Of a stretch of 64,000 nucleotides of DNA, positions 10,350 through 20,159 are shown piece by piece. Positions within the stretch are counted from its first letter, which is position 1; each line of letters begins with the position of its first letter. The notes under the pieces were generated by a model. That model worked only from the letters and a program-made list of their open reading frames with translations, had not been told where the DNA came from and searched no databases. Source of the stretch: Limnephilus marmoratus (lineage: Eukaryota > Arthropoda > Insecta > Trichoptera > Limnephilidae); the NCBI GenBank assembly GCA_917880885.1, contig OU862928.1, forward strand, positions 42,086,962-42,150,961. Direction: 5' to 3'. Position numbers and translations under genes: made by a program.

Positions 10350-10492
10350 TCATGAGGTGAGGTTTGTCTAGGTCTTGGCTGCACATATGTTTGCCCAACT
10401 ACTGCGTGGCGGGCTGGACGGGTAGAGACTGGTTGAGGAAGACCTCTTAACCTCTCTAGCTGGAGTGTCTCGACCCATTGCCTTGCACCTCA
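10350..10492 (+). repeat. R2 repeat, internal fragment
   Basis: Matches the middle of the R2 family (ATGAGGTGAGGTTTGTC, TGCGTGGCGGGC, CGACCCATTGCCTTGCACC). Neither R2 end is present. Confidence 0.65.
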
Positions 10493-10649
10493 TTTCTTAC
10501 ACATTTTTGTATGTCAGACCCCTGCTTATCTTCAGAGTAAATGTATCCCAAACCTTTAACAAGGTAATTAAATATTAATAATATGAAAAAAATAGTGTTA
10601 AATTATCTAATCACTAATACTAAAGTGTATGTTTGGGCAGAGTTTTGGC

Positions 10650-10990
10650 ACATTGCTAGTCAATCTAAGGGAGCCTACTAGGCCTCAATATCAAAACGAT
10701 GGTTTAAACGATTTCGCCACAATTGTTCCATCCAAAAAATGAATTTTCTCACCTAGTAAAATGAGAATTAGACATTGTTTTGTTCCTTGTCATTTTTTTT
10801 AATTCACGATCTTGACTCTCCAGAATGTACATTCTATGGTTCAGAAGTTGAAATTTTAGATCACATATTTTTTGGCTGTCTAAACAAATATCCTCTTTTC
10901 TCTCAGGCCTTATCTAAAATTGCCTTTCCTCTATGCACATCTCTACTTTTCTAAGTCTGAGTTTGACTCCAATTTTCCATATTTGAAATT
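10650..10990 (+). pseudogene. LINE ORF2 C-terminal fragment
   Basis: From about 10810 a frame reads LDSPECTFYGSEVEILDHIF followed by FGC, the zinc-knuckle-like C/C/H/C tail found after the RT/RNase H region of several LINE clades, where it usually reads as a C-rich segment ending in H-x-(F/L)-x-x-C. Upstream the frame is broken by stops. No LINE terminus is visible. The piece is a decayed fragment. Confidence 0.5.
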
Positions 10991-11890
10991 TGCCAATTAA
11001 ATAAAATAAATATATGTGTTCTAAAAGCTTCCGGTTTCTCACATAGATGGCAGTACTAAGAACTGTACTACCATCCGCTAGATGGCAGCTAGCTTAGTAC
11101 CAGCTATAAGCAACAGAGGGTCCAACAGCTCAGGGAGAGTCTTCAGCAGAACTCTCACCTCAGATTCCAATTATCCAGTTCCTAGATAGGTCGACTATCG
11201 TGGTCAACACTTGTAGGGGCGTGTAAATAGCCCCTGACACGAGGGAATGACTACCCTATGTAAATCAAGGAAAATTGAATTCTTCCCTATGTGACACAAA
11301 AACAGTTGACCCAGCAATTCCAAAATCCAAAGTAAAAACAAACAATACTCACTCAGAGAATGCAGCTTATGCACGATGTCCAACACAAAAGACACTTCTT
11401 TTCATTAAAAATATCAAGGCGGTATTGCATAATCTTAACAGATGTTTCGCACAGCAAGGAAGTTTCAACAATGAAGAAATTTGCATATTAATAATACGTG
11501 CCAAAAATCTTGTACAACAATAATTCAATTATTGGGTGAATCATTTGATAATGACTGACCAGGAGTGACATCTGTTGGCCTTCACTAACACTCCCGTCGG
11601 AAGTAATTGCCTGCTTCACAGAGGTAAGGAAATGCATGAATATACTGAATTTCAAGTCACATAGGTAAATTCAATACAATACACTGTATTCGCAAAGTAT
11701 CAATAAACCAGATTTATACTAAAAGAATATTACTCTACCCATTTAATAAATCTCCTCCCAAGGTGTGTTGAAGAATTGTTGGTGATATACCACACATTTC
11801 CTCTCTCCATAATTTTAAACAATGGCCTAGAACACCCTTGAAGGATGAAAGCTAGAAGCGTTTGATAAAAAAATACTAATATATTAATTA
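10991..11890. other. Unassigned sequence
   Basis: An 82-codon frame at 11275-11523 has no recognisable domain. No element ends are seen. Confidence 0.35.
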
Positions 11891-12338
11891 CTAGCTGGTT
11901 CCCGGCATGCGTTGCTTTGCCATTTTAGAAAGAAATTGTTTCTCCCTGCGTGTCCTTTCCCATTCCGCCTCCCCTTCTTCTCCCGCATCCCCTTCCCCTC
12001 CCGCGTTCCCACTCCGCCTCATCCACCTTCCCTCTCCCCCCTCCTCTCCCCCTTTCCCCCGTCCCGTGAATCCCCCTCCCGAGTTCCCCCCCTTCTCCCA
12101 CTAACCGCCTTCCCCTTCTCCCCTTACGCATTCCATGCATTCGGTTGTCAAACAGCTCGCGTGCCACCTATTTTAATTTTTTATACAAATTTAATAATGC
12201 CAGAGGTCACCGGTAGTTTCATACAAACCGTATCCGGACAATAACGAACACAAAAAAAAAAATATATCCAATTTGGTGCAGTCGTTCGGAAGTTATGCGC
12301 GCACATACATTTCGGCGATTAATTTTTATTTATATAGA
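11891..12338 (-). mobile_element. Nonautonomous Helitron H1, minus strand
   Basis: On the minus strand the element starts TCTATATAAATAAAAATTAA (at 12338) and ends GGGAACCAGCTAG (at 11891) next to T, as in the other H1 copies. The core is a C-rich tract on the plus strand (about 11945-12120). It is followed on the right by a GATA microsatellite. Confidence 0.75.
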
Positions 12339-12366
12339 AGATAGATAGAAGATAGATAGATAGATT
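12339..12366. repeat. GATA microsatellite
   Basis: Imperfect GATA repeats directly abut the 5' end of the Helitron copy. Confidence 0.7.
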
Positions 12367-12892
12367 AATATATTAGAAAATAACAACACCATCTACTGGG
12401 TAAAAAAGTAACTTTCCTAAAACTAAACAGAATACGTCTAGTCAACTTTTAAAATAGTACAAAACCATTTAGAGTAGGAGCCTAACTAAACTAATTAGTG
12501 TTAAACAAATTACTAAACTTTAGTTTTAGGCCTGTATTATATAATATTACCTGTCGATGTTGTACATCATTAGTGTATCCAACAACAAACCCTTTAATAT
12601 TTGTAAATTATATTAGAAAAGTTCAAACAAAACATCACAAAGTTGCGGAATTCTGAACAATTATTTTAAGTAAAAACAGTTTGAAAATTATCTCTTTAAA
12701 TTCACATGAGTAAATAGACGTAAGCACATCAAAAGTGAGGGAATTTTGATCTGTCCTTTAAAACTTTTGAATATAATTAATATGTCGACTCTTTGCAAGA
12801 GAAAATAAAGGTCAAAAAGTTAATCTTTTAGAATAATAACTAACCAAAATTCGAATGAATAATTCATGTAGGTAGATCTCAAATGCTTTCAT
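12367..12892. other. Unassigned AT-rich sequence
   Basis: Nothing recognised. Confidence 0.35.
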
Positions 12893-13335
12893 TTTGGAAG
12901 GCGGGTATGGGTACTGCCGCTTCATTTATTGGATAACCAACACCACTGCCATAAGTCACCACCTACGTTTGGTGAATTAGCAGGGATGCCGGGTTCCTGG
13001 GGTGAGGTTTGTCAAGGTCTTGGCGGCCGTTTATCTGGGTATTTATCCTACTGCGTGGCGGGCCGGATCGAGAGAGACTGGTTGAGGAGGTCTTTTGACC
13101 TCTCCAGTCAGAGACCCTCGACTATTTGCCTTGCACCGCAATTGAAAGGATGGATTCGTACGTGCGTCACTTCTGGACACACTGACGGCCAGATTCTTCC
13201 CCACCCCACATACCTATTTCCTTCCCAGAACTCAACTTCTTCCTTTCCTTAAAAACCCCTCATCCCTTAAGATGACAGAGGCCCTGAGGGAAATTATTTT
13301 CCTCAAGGCCTCCTTTGTGGAGCTAATGTAAAAAA
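12893..13335 (+). repeat. R2 repeat, near full length
   Basis: The family runs from GGAGGCGGGTATGGGTACCG-like sequence through TTATTGGATAACCAACACC, GTTTGGTGA-TTAGCAGGG, GGCGGGCCGGATCGAGAGAG, GGATTCATACGTCCGTCAC and CTCAGGGCCTCCTGTGTGGA to an A-rich end (GGAGCTAATGTAAAAAA). It lacks inverted termini. The A-rich end suggests retroposition, but I see no polymerase III promoter that would make it an ordinary SINE. Confidence 0.7.
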
Positions 13336-13369
13336 TAATAATTTTTTTTCTATATTGACGAATAAATTG

Positions 13370-13485
13370 TCTACGACAATTTAAAATGCGCAATTTTCGA
13401 TTCGCCGTCAAAACGACATGTTCGTTTTTATTCGTGAATTCGGCGGCATCGACGTCACGCAGGGCAACGACCCATCCTCGTATAA
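13370..13485 (+). repeat. Repeat Y, uninterrupted copy
   Basis: The stretch GACATGTTCGTTTTTATTCG, GAATTCGGCGGCATCGACGT, CAGGGCAACG is related to sequence split by the PLE derivative at 19208-19882, where the flanks are CAACATGTTTGTT and GTCATTCGTGAATTCGGCGG. It therefore serves as an empty-site paralogue. Confidence 0.65.
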
Positions 13486-13489
13486 CAAA

Positions 13490-13895
13490 TTACGACGCTG
13501 CTCCGGTCTAGAGCCAGTGAGACTATGACATCCCCAATCGGCGTAGGCTGAAGGTAGTGGGATGGAAAGGAGATGAGGAAGAGAAAGGTGGGAAAGCACC
13601 TGGTTATTCAGATCTGGTCACCAAACACGTATAAAGCCATTTTAAGCAACATTTCAATTCTGAGTGGTGGTCTTATACCGAGGTGATTCTGAGAGTATTT
13701 TCCACTCTAGAACGTGCCCAAATTATACTATAAGTACATTATTTTAAATGAATTAATTGTGAAAAACATAAATTAATCAAATAAAATGATCCCGCAACCT
13801 TCGGAATATGAGTCAAGAGCCTGACCTTTTGACCACGGTCGTTAGTTCCACGGAGCATCTTCCATTGGAATACCGGTAGAATATTAACGGCATTT
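13490..13895 (-). mobile_element. SINE S1 (tRNA-headed), diverged
   Basis: The body matches the other S1 copies: CATCCCCAATCGGCGTA, GGTTATTCAGATCTGGTCAC, GAGAGTATTTTCCACTCTAG. Its tRNA-like head is at the right end and decayed, with the B box no longer canonical. It is about 400 bp, similar to the full-length copies. Confidence 0.65.
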
Positions 13896-13949
13896 AAAGA
13901 TTGCAATACTTTCGTGGTAGGATTTTGGAAAATATATATAAAGAAAAGA

Positions 13950-14160
13950 GTGCGATTCCAGAGGGTAGAAGTCCAGTGGGCCGCCCCAGACACAGTTGGG
14001 CGAGGCAACCTCAGAAACTGTGTGAGGAGAGGATGGGTCTACCATGGACAGAGGCCGAACAATCAGCACAAGACAGAGACGTATGGAGGAGCCTTGCTGA
14101 TGCAGTGGGTCCCCGACACGAATAGGACACGAGGAAGAAGATGGTGATGATGATGATATA
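13950..14160 (+). pseudogene. LINE 3' end with GAT-type tail
   Basis: The frame contains EGRSPVGRPRHSWAR and RDVWRSLADAV, the VGRPR-x-W ... DR-x-x-WR-x-L signature that ends many RTE-like LINE proteins. It is followed by a short UTR and a GATGATGATGATA run, the usual style of tail for such elements. It is a 5'-truncated copy only a few hundred bases long. Confidence 0.6.
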
Positions 14161-14204
14161 TAAAGAAATAAAACACATATATGTAGAATTTTTAAAAATT
14201 TCTT

Positions 14205-14430
14205 ATTTCTTACCAAGTTTATAATATTTTTCTCGAAATAATCGAGATTCTTGATAATTTTACCAGCCAAATCTGATTTGATATGAAACATCAAAAACGA
14301 CCACATAAATTATCAATAAAAATAACAGCCATCTCGACCGTTTTCCATCCACACTGAAGAGTTGAACATACTAGAGACTTTTGTGGGCTTGTATGCATAA
14401 ACGCGTACCAGAAGTAAAAAGGGAATTTTA
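14205..14430 (+). repeat. Repeat X, part left of the LINE insertion
   Basis: Together with 18630-18720 this reconstitutes the sequence present in inverted orientation at 19487-19755. Shared landmarks: TTTCTCGAAATAATCGAG, CGTTTTCCATC, GTTGAACATACTAG and GCGTACCAGAAGTAAA. Confidence 0.75.
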
Positions 14431-14763
14431 TTTATTTATTTATTTATTTTCGGGAAATCGACAGTTTACATTTTTACAGTTTGTACATGTTTGTATAGCC
14501 AAAATAAAACCAATTATGGATTTCCTCCATGTGACTTTTCCTCTGATTAACAGCATAATAAAAAAAAATTAAATAATAAATTTATAATAAAGCAGTATGA
14601 GATCAAAAATTTTATAAAACAAAAGATTAAGTATATAAAACTAAAATTTACATAAAACATAAAATATCAATACATTGGTAACCATAAGAAGCCAGATTGT
14701 ACATATAAATCAAATCATAACAGAATTAAAGATAAACGATAGAAACATAGACACATAACATAT

Positions 14764-17628
14764 TCATGGAACATCAGAGAAATACTCTTTTATGTACCCC
14801 TTATATTTGGTAGGTTCGGAATTGAAAATGTCCACCTTGGATAATATGCTATTGTAACTATTGCATAGTCTGTTCAGACAAGAATTTTGCTTGCAGTTTG
14901 TCTTGCATTGATCAACCCTGAACAGGACAGAAGAGCGTGTTGTACGCGCAGGTACATTAAATTGAATTTTATTTAGCAACTCTGGGCATTGAATATTATT
15001 GTTAACTAATTTATACAGGAATATTGCATCCTTATGATGCCTTCGTACACTCAATGAATCAATTTTAAAGTATGAGGCTGCCTCTGCATAATTATTAAAT
15101 CTTACATATGACTTGTAACAAAGATATTTGAGGAATTTGTTTTGAATTGCTTCAATTTTGTTCGTATGGATTTTATAAAATGGAGACCAAACAACTGACG
15201 CAAACTCCAAATGACTACGTACGTAGGCAAAGTAGAGTTGCTTAATGACGTTGATACTATTAAAAAGTTTTGTGTTTCTCATGATAAAACCTAACATTTT
15301 AGCAGCTTTATTTGTGATTTGTTGTATATGAAGGTTATATTGTAGTTTACTATCAAGGGTTATTCCAAGATCACGAATATCTGAGACTGTTGCAATGTTG
15401 TTGCTATTTATAGAATAATTAAATAATGTTTTATTTTTATTTCTTGAAAAGGTAATATGATGACATTTTGAGACATTTAGAAATAGTTGATTTTGTTGGC
15501 AATAGGTAAATATATTGTTTAAATCATGTTGTAAATTGACGCAATCGTTTAGACTTTTTATTGGCTTGTATAGCTTGGCATCATCAGCAAATAATTCTAT
15601 TTCAGAGTATTTAACAACATTGACCAAATCATTGATATATAAAATGAAAAATAATGGTCCGAGATGTGAACCCTGTTGGATCCCAGAGGAAATTTCACTG
15701 AAATCTGATTCGAAACCCTTTATTGCTACTGCCTGTGATCTCTTGAGTATATAAGATGTAACCCAACGAAATAAATTACCACGTATACCTAATGACCAAA
15801 GTTTTCTGAGTAATAGTTTTTGATTAATTTTATCAAATGCTTTGGCAAAGTCTGTATAAATGATATCTACTTGAGTGCGGTTGTCCATGTGATCGACAAT
15901 GAATTCAGTAAGAAGAACGAGGTTACTTTCCACATTTCTGCCTTTTGTAAAACCGTGTTGCTTTGTTGTAATGATGTGATTCAATTGTGGGCTTAGATAT
16001 TTGTAAACAATTTTTTCCATTAACTTACTGAATATTGTTAGTTTTGAAATCGGCCGATAGTTTTTAACATTATTTTTTTCACCATTTTTGTGGATTGGTG
16101 TTACATAGGCTCTTTTCCATATTTCAGGTACCGTGCCTTCGTTCATTGATTTATTATATATAATGCAGAGAGGTTTTGCAAGTGTTTCCGCGCAATTAAC
16201 TATAAAGTATGAGGGAATGTCATCACACCCCGCGCTTGTGTTTATGTCAAGAGCTTTTATTTCTTTTAAGATTATTTCTCGTGTGAATTTGACCGTGGTG
16301 ATATTTATGTTATTTGTGTTTTCTGGTATGTCGAAGTCTGGTAGGTTATTATCGTTTATGTAAACTGATTGGAAATATTCCATGAAAATATTGCATATGT
16401 CTTGGCCATTTTCTGCTTTTTTGTCATCTAGGTGCATCGTCCTTGGAAGAGACGATTGTGTTTTTTTCATGTTATTAAAATGATTCCAGAAGAGTTTAGG
16501 ATTACCATTTATGCTATTTTCAGCAGTATGTATATAATTAATGTAGAGTTGTTGTGCGATACGTTTTTGTCTAGATCTTAAGAGAGAAAACGTTTGATAG
16601 TCACGTGGATTTTGAAATTTTTTATAATTTTTATGGTATTTATTTTTCTCTTTAATTATTTTTATGAGAGATGATGTGTACCACGGCGGATAATTACAAT
16701 TTTTAGCTGGTTTAGTTGGTACATAATTTATTTTAATGTTGTTTAATATGTTGTAGAAGACGTCAGTTGCGGGTTGAGTATTCAAATGGTTAAGTTTATG
16801 ATCCCAATCAATTTCGTTTAATTTTGTGTTTATTATTGAATATTCCGCTTTTCTGTATAGTAATATTTGTTTTGCGTTAGTTTTCAGGTTTTTATTTATT
16901 TTTTTAATAGGAATTGAAATTAGCAGTGTTTTATGATAAATATCTTCTGGTACTAATGAGATATTATTGTGCCTAATTTTCAGTGGTATGTTGCTTACAG
17001 CTAAGTCGAGAATGCGATTATTTATACTATTACTCTGAGAGTTATATTGTTTCAGATTATTAAATGATAAAAATTGTGTAAAGTTCAAATGGGCGGGATT
17101 CAATGAATTGATTGGTTCAGTACACATATAATCACAGTTCTCATTAATTGGTAGCCAATGTAAGTGAGATAGGTTGTAATCTCCTACCAAAATGAAACTA
17201 TCATTATTGTTGTTATCTGTCATAATTTGTGATGTTTTGTTTATGTGAAACATAATATTTATGAGGTGTTTACTGTCAGGTGCAATATATGAAGTGCATA
17301 TGTGAATTTTTTTACCGGGAAGTGAAATCGTTACCCATATGTCTTCCGCCTCTGATCCCCATTCTATTTTTTGTTCAGAAATTAATTTATTTTTTACTGC
17401 GATTAAAACTCCACCACCGCGATTCTGTTTGAGGTTATGGTAATCTCTATCTCTTCTGTAAACATGGTATCTTGGATCGAAAAGTTCCTCATTAAATATT
17501 GAATTGTTAAGCCATGTTTCAGTGAGACATATAATGTCATAGTTGTTTAATAGTACATTTTGAAGAAAGGTGTTCGTTTTAGTTCTGAGGCCTCTTAAGT
17601 TTTGATAATATAATTCTAGAGATTCCAT
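14764..17628 (-). CDS. LINE ORF2: endonuclease and reverse transcriptase
   Basis: 954 residues with a normal Met start and no internal stop or shift. Residues about 1-240 form an apurinic/EEP-type endonuclease: YYQNLRGLRTK (Asn), ICLTETWLN (catalytic Glu), GGGVLIAVK, FILVGDYNLSHLHW (Asp/Asn) and RILDLAVSN. A linker and then the RT follow: YRPISKL, IYTDFAKAFDKIN (A-motif Asp), SSGIQQGSHLGPLFFILYIN (B motif), FADDAKLY (C-motif Asp pair), and thumb sequence RDLGITLDSKL, LEFASVVWSP. The protein nicks chromosomal DNA and reverse-transcribes its mRNA from the nick. No RNase H domain is visible. Domain order and length fit CR1/Jockey-superfamily LINEs; the exact clade needs a tree. It follows ORF1 after 66 nt, so translation probably depends on reinitiation or a similar mechanism. 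Confidence 0.93.
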   Translation of the reverse strand: MESLELYYQNLRGLRTKTNTFLQNVLLNNYDIICLTETWLNNSIFNEELFDPRYHVYRRDRDYHNLKQNRGGGVLIAVKNKLISEQKIEWGSEAEDIWVTISLPGKKIHICTSYIAPDSKHLINIMFHINKTSQIMTDNNNNDSFILVGDYNLSHLHWLPINENCDYMCTEPINSLNPAHLNFTQFLSFNNLKQYNSQSNSINNRILDLAVSNIPLKIRHNNISLVPEDIYHKTLLISIPIKKINKNLKTNAKQILLYRKAEYSIINTKLNEIDWDHKLNHLNTQPATDVFYNILNNIKINYVPTKPAKNCNYPPWYTSSLIKIIKEKNKYHKNYKKFQNPRDYQTFSLLRSRQKRIAQQLYINYIHTAENSINGNPKLFWNHFNNMKKTQSSLPRTMHLDDKKAENGQDICNIFMEYFQSVYINDNNLPDFDIPENTNNINITTVKFTREIILKEIKALDINTSAGCDDIPSYFIVNCAETLAKPLCIIYNKSMNEGTVPEIWKRAYVTPIHKNGEKNNVKNYRPISKLTIFSKLMEKIVYKYLSPQLNHIITTKQHGFTKGRNVESNLVLLTEFIVDHMDNRTQVDIIYTDFAKAFDKINQKLLLRKLWSLGIRGNLFRWVTSYILKRSQAVAIKGFESDFSEISSGIQQGSHLGPLFFILYINDLVNVVKYSEIELFADDAKLYKPIKSLNDCVNLQHDLNNIFTYCQQNQLFLNVSKCHHITFSRNKNKTLFNYSINSNNIATVSDIRDLGITLDSKLQYNLHIQQITNKAAKMLGFIMRNTKLFNSINVIKQLYFAYVRSHLEFASVVWSPFYKIHTNKIEAIQNKFLKYLCYKSYVRFNNYAEAASYFKIDSLSVRRHHKDAIFLYKLVNNNIQCPELLNKIQFNVPARTTRSSVLFRVDQCKTNCKQNSCLNRLCNSYNSILSKVDIFNSEPTKYKGYIKEYFSDVP

Positions 17629-17694
17629 TTTAATGATGCAATTAGTTAATATGATGGTTCTTATGTTAATATGAATATGGTTAATATGAATGTT

Positions 17695-18462
17695 CTAAGC
17701 GTTATTGATGGAAATATTGTATTTTTTTAGTTTTTCTAGGTCGATAAATGAGTTTATGCAATAGTGATCTGAGTTTTCGTTTAGTCTTACATAAATTTTA
17801 CAGTTTTTTATCCAGCAAAATTTATATTTGTTAATTTTGGTGAACTCTCTGACCTGTTTGTAGAGTATTTTGTTTTTGTGTGTTAAATGTTCATTAATAT
17901 AGATCCTTTGTTTTCCATTCAAGTTTATATCCTCTGCTGTTAGGCCCCTTCTCGTTCGGATTGCTGCCATGATATCATCTTTTTGTTTTCTGCACTTCAG
18001 TTTAACAATAATATTTCGCGGTCTTCCTTCGATCTTCTCCTTGGGGGTTACTCGGGTGGCGTATTCAATTTCTTCAGGGCTTACTATTTTTAATTCAGAA
18101 TAGATGCTTTTGATAATCTCCGTCAGGTTTTCTTGTTTTTTTTCTGGTATTCCAATGATCTCTATGTTATTTATGCGTGCGTGTTGTTCGTTAGCGTCCA
18201 ATTGTTTTTGTAATTCGTTAAATTCCCTTTGAATTACGGCGTTTTGTTCCAGACTTTTTTCAAGGTTGTTGTTTTTTTTCGTGTCAATTTTTTTTTCAAG
18301 AGTTAATATTTTATTTTTTAATTCTTCGATTTCTTCTTTATACTCGTTCCTCACGATTTCCAGAAATTGCACCTTAAATTCTTCAAACTTTTTATCAAGG
18401 AGTTGGAGGAGTTGTATGTCTGTATTATTTAGTGCAGTCTTTGCAGTTGCTCTTGTAGTCAT
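17695..18462 (-). CDS. LINE ORF1: coiled-coil RNA-binding protein
   Basis: 255 residues. Residues about 20-115 are rich in Lys, Glu, Gln and Leu with heptad character (LKNKILTLEKKIDTKKNN, LQKQLDANEQ), consistent with a trimerising coiled coil. The following ARINNIEIIGIPEKK and RPRNIIVKLKCRKQKDDIM blocks look like the RRM-type fold of LINE ORF1 proteins. The C-terminal part (RIYINEHLTHKNKILYKQVR) resembles the basic C-terminal domain seen in LINE ORF1 and related gag-like proteins of arthropods. It should bind the element RNA and chaperone nucleic acids during integration. There are no CCHC knuckles. The first ATG of the frame is at 18462 with about 165 nt of 5' UTR. The frame is intact. Confidence 0.85.
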   Translation of the reverse strand: MTTRATAKTALNNTDIQLLQLLDKKFEEFKVQFLEIVRNEYKEEIEELKNKILTLEKKIDTKKNNNLEKSLEQNAVIQREFNELQKQLDANEQHARINNIEIIGIPEKKQENLTEIIKSIYSELKIVSPEEIEYATRVTPKEKIEGRPRNIIVKLKCRKQKDDIMAAIRTRRGLTAEDINLNGKQRIYINEHLTHKNKILYKQVREFTKINKYKFCWIKNCKIYVRLNENSDHYCINSFIDLEKLKKYNISINNA

Positions 18463-18629
18463 ATTGGCACGTAATATTAGCTAATATAACTGATATAACA
18501 ACACTTCACTATTATAAACTTATTGAAATATAGATATTTAGGTTTTAGCTTGAACTTTTGTTTTATTTTGTGAAATTTCTAGAGAGAATTAAAAACACGA
18601 CAGCTGTCATTGAATGTTATTGTTGAATG

Positions 18630-18720
18630 TTCGGGTAAAATTGGTCAATAATTTTCAAATAACGAAATTCCTTCCCGTTTTTTTATAGTAATACTTCACA
18701 AGAGTGAGACTATGGCATTC
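18630..18720 (+). repeat. Repeat X, part right of the LINE insertion
   Basis: TTCGGGTAAAATTGGTCAAT and the following TTCAAATAACGAAATTC correspond to 19560 back to about 19500 in inverted orientation. It runs directly into the S1 body. Confidence 0.75.
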
Positions 18721-18990
18721 CCAATTGGGGTATGTTGTGAGGCTGAAGGTAGTGGGGAGGATGGGAAAGTGGAAGGTGGGGAAGTACCTGGCTATTCAGA
18801 TCTGGTCACTAAACACGCCTAACGCCATTTTAAGCAAGTTTCAATTCTGAATGGGTCTTACACCAGGGCGATATTGAGAGTATCTTTCACTCTGAAACGT
18901 GCCGCAAATATACAATACATTATTTTAAATCCCGCGACCTTCCAATTGAGAGTCAAGAGCCTTACCGCTAGATCACGCTGGCCGTCAAAA
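18686..18990 (-). mobile_element. SINE S1
   Basis: Body features as in other copies (GGCATTCCCAATTGGGGTAT, TATTCAGATCTGGTCACTAA). The tRNA-like head at the right end (GAGAGTCAAGAGCCTTACCG) is recognisable but damaged. The middle linker is shortened relative to the copies at 55868 and 58754. Confidence 0.7.
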
Positions 18991-19196
18991 TATCTGAACA
19001 TTTGAACTGAATAATTGTAAATATCTTAACTTTGCCAATTTTAACTGTGTTTTCTTAATTTTTTTTTTATTTGAATATTATCACTGTTTTTTTAATTTAA
19101 TCTCAAAAAAAAATTCGACGATTCAGGTACTTTTATGTTGACCAAACAAATTTTCCATAACGATAAATATGGCATTTTTGGTTTGCCGGCAAAACA
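18991..19196. repeat. Repeat Y, left part
   Basis: Only the right end (GGTTTGCCGGCAAAACAACA) matches 13390-13415. The remainder is unassigned AT-rich sequence. Confidence 0.5.
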
Positions 19197-19293
19197 ACAT
19201 GTTTGTTAGATACGTTTCAAGATTTTCACGGCCAAAAGTTTTTTCGTTATTTGTTTTTGGGGTGTTATGCCGTGTTGCGCTACCTCCTTCTTT

Positions 19294-19336
19294 AGCCAAC
19301 GTTTCGGACAGCGTTGCAGTGTCCATCATCAGGGCA
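19294..19336 (-). ncRNA. Hammerhead ribozyme motif, tailed arm
   Basis: CTGATGA, stem II GGACA/TGTCC with loop CTGCAACGC, and GAAACGTT are all intact on the minus strand. This is the 3' (tailed) arm of the element. Confidence 0.7.
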
Positions 19337-19356
19337 GATCCGGCAGATACACATCT

Positions 19357-19758
19357 AATGGCGTTAGCCGTGTTTAGTGATCAGATCTGAAAAGCCATGT
19401 ACTTCTCCACCTTCCTCTTTCCCATCTCCTTTCCCTCCGCACTACCTTCAGCCTCATAACATACCCCAATTGGGAATGCCATAGTTTGTGAGGTATTACT
19501 ATAAAAATTAAAAACGGGAAAGAATTTTGTTATTTGAATTATTGACCAATTTTACCCGAAGTAAATTAAAATTCCCTTTACTTCTGGTACGCGGGTATGC
19601 AAAAATGCCCACAAAACACTAGTATGTTTAACTCTTCAGTGTTGATGGAAAACGGTCGCCGTTTTTGATGTTTTATATCAAATCAGATTTGACTGGTAAA
19701 ATTATCAAGAACCTCGATTATTTCGAGAGAAAATATTGTAAACCGTGTTGGAAATTAG
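19357..19758 (+). repeat. Captured S1/repeat X segment inside the PLE derivative
   Basis: 19358-19510 is the 3' half of S1 in plus orientation; 19487-19755 is repeat X inverted. Read backwards, this reproduces the order of 14205-14430 plus 18630-18840 but without the 4.2-kb LINE. Point differences show it is a paralogue and not a recent copy of that exact locus. Confidence 0.75.
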
Positions 19759-19785
19759 ATACACATCCACCAGATCTGCCGGATC

Positions 19786-19827
19786 TGCCATGATGATGGA
19801 CACTGCAACGCTGTCCGAAACGTTGGC
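19786..19827 (+). ncRNA. Hammerhead motif with a broken core, untailed arm
   Basis: The C3 position of the CTGATGA core is A (19790: CATGATGA). C3 is required for catalysis in known hammerheads, so this arm is predicted inactive. The rest (stem II, GAAACGTT) is conserved. Confidence 0.65.
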
Positions 19828-19893
19828 TAAAGAAGGAGGTAGCGCAACACGGCATAACACCTCAAAAACAAATAACGAAAATACATGTTTGTT

Positions 19894-20159
19894 GTCATTC
19901 GTGAATTCGGCGGCATGACGTCACTCTGGGCAACGTTGCGGACAGCCATCTTACCAACCGTGGCCGTTTCTACGTCATAAAGACGTTGTAGCCAATCGGA
20001 ACCGTTTTCTGAATGTGCGGTTTTTCAAATCAATAATTTATTATGAGTGAAAATATTTAAATTACTCATTTTTAGAGGGATTATCACATCTATCACATAA
20101 AATGTTCATCGACCTCACATTTTTAATGGTTTTCACAGTTTGGGAAAATACCCAGTTCT
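19894..20159. repeat. Repeat Y, right part, then unassigned
   Basis: The first about 70 bases match 13425-13480 (GTGAATTCGGCGGCATGACG, GGGCAACG). The rest shows nothing recognisable. Confidence 0.45.

Larger units (their letters stand above)
14431..18629 (-). mobile_element. Full-length LINE (CR1/Jockey superfamily), both ORFs open
   Basis: The 4.2-kb element reads on the minus strand: 5' UTR (18463-18629), ORF1 (18462-17695), a 66-nt gap, ORF2 (17628-14764), 3' UTR and a simple AAAT/ATAA tail (14431-14450). Both boundaries are set by comparison with an inverted copy of the target lacking the LINE (19487-19755). Between GGGAATTTTA and TTCGGGTAAAA that copy has only six bases (ATTTAC), which the LINE replaced; I see no TSD. 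The intact frames suggest a recent insertion. Confidence 0.9.
19208..19882 (-). mobile_element. PLE family-A derivative carrying a captured segment
   Basis: A 675-bp insertion flanked by the 11-bp TSD ACATGTTTGTT (19197-19207 and 19883-19893), inside repeat Y. The left arm (19208-19349) has the 33-nt tail and an intact hammerhead on the minus strand. The right arm (about 19762-19882) ends at AACGAAAAT without a tail. The 0.4 kb between the arms is an S1 fragment plus repeat X and not PLE sequence. There is no coding capacity. Confidence 0.85.
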
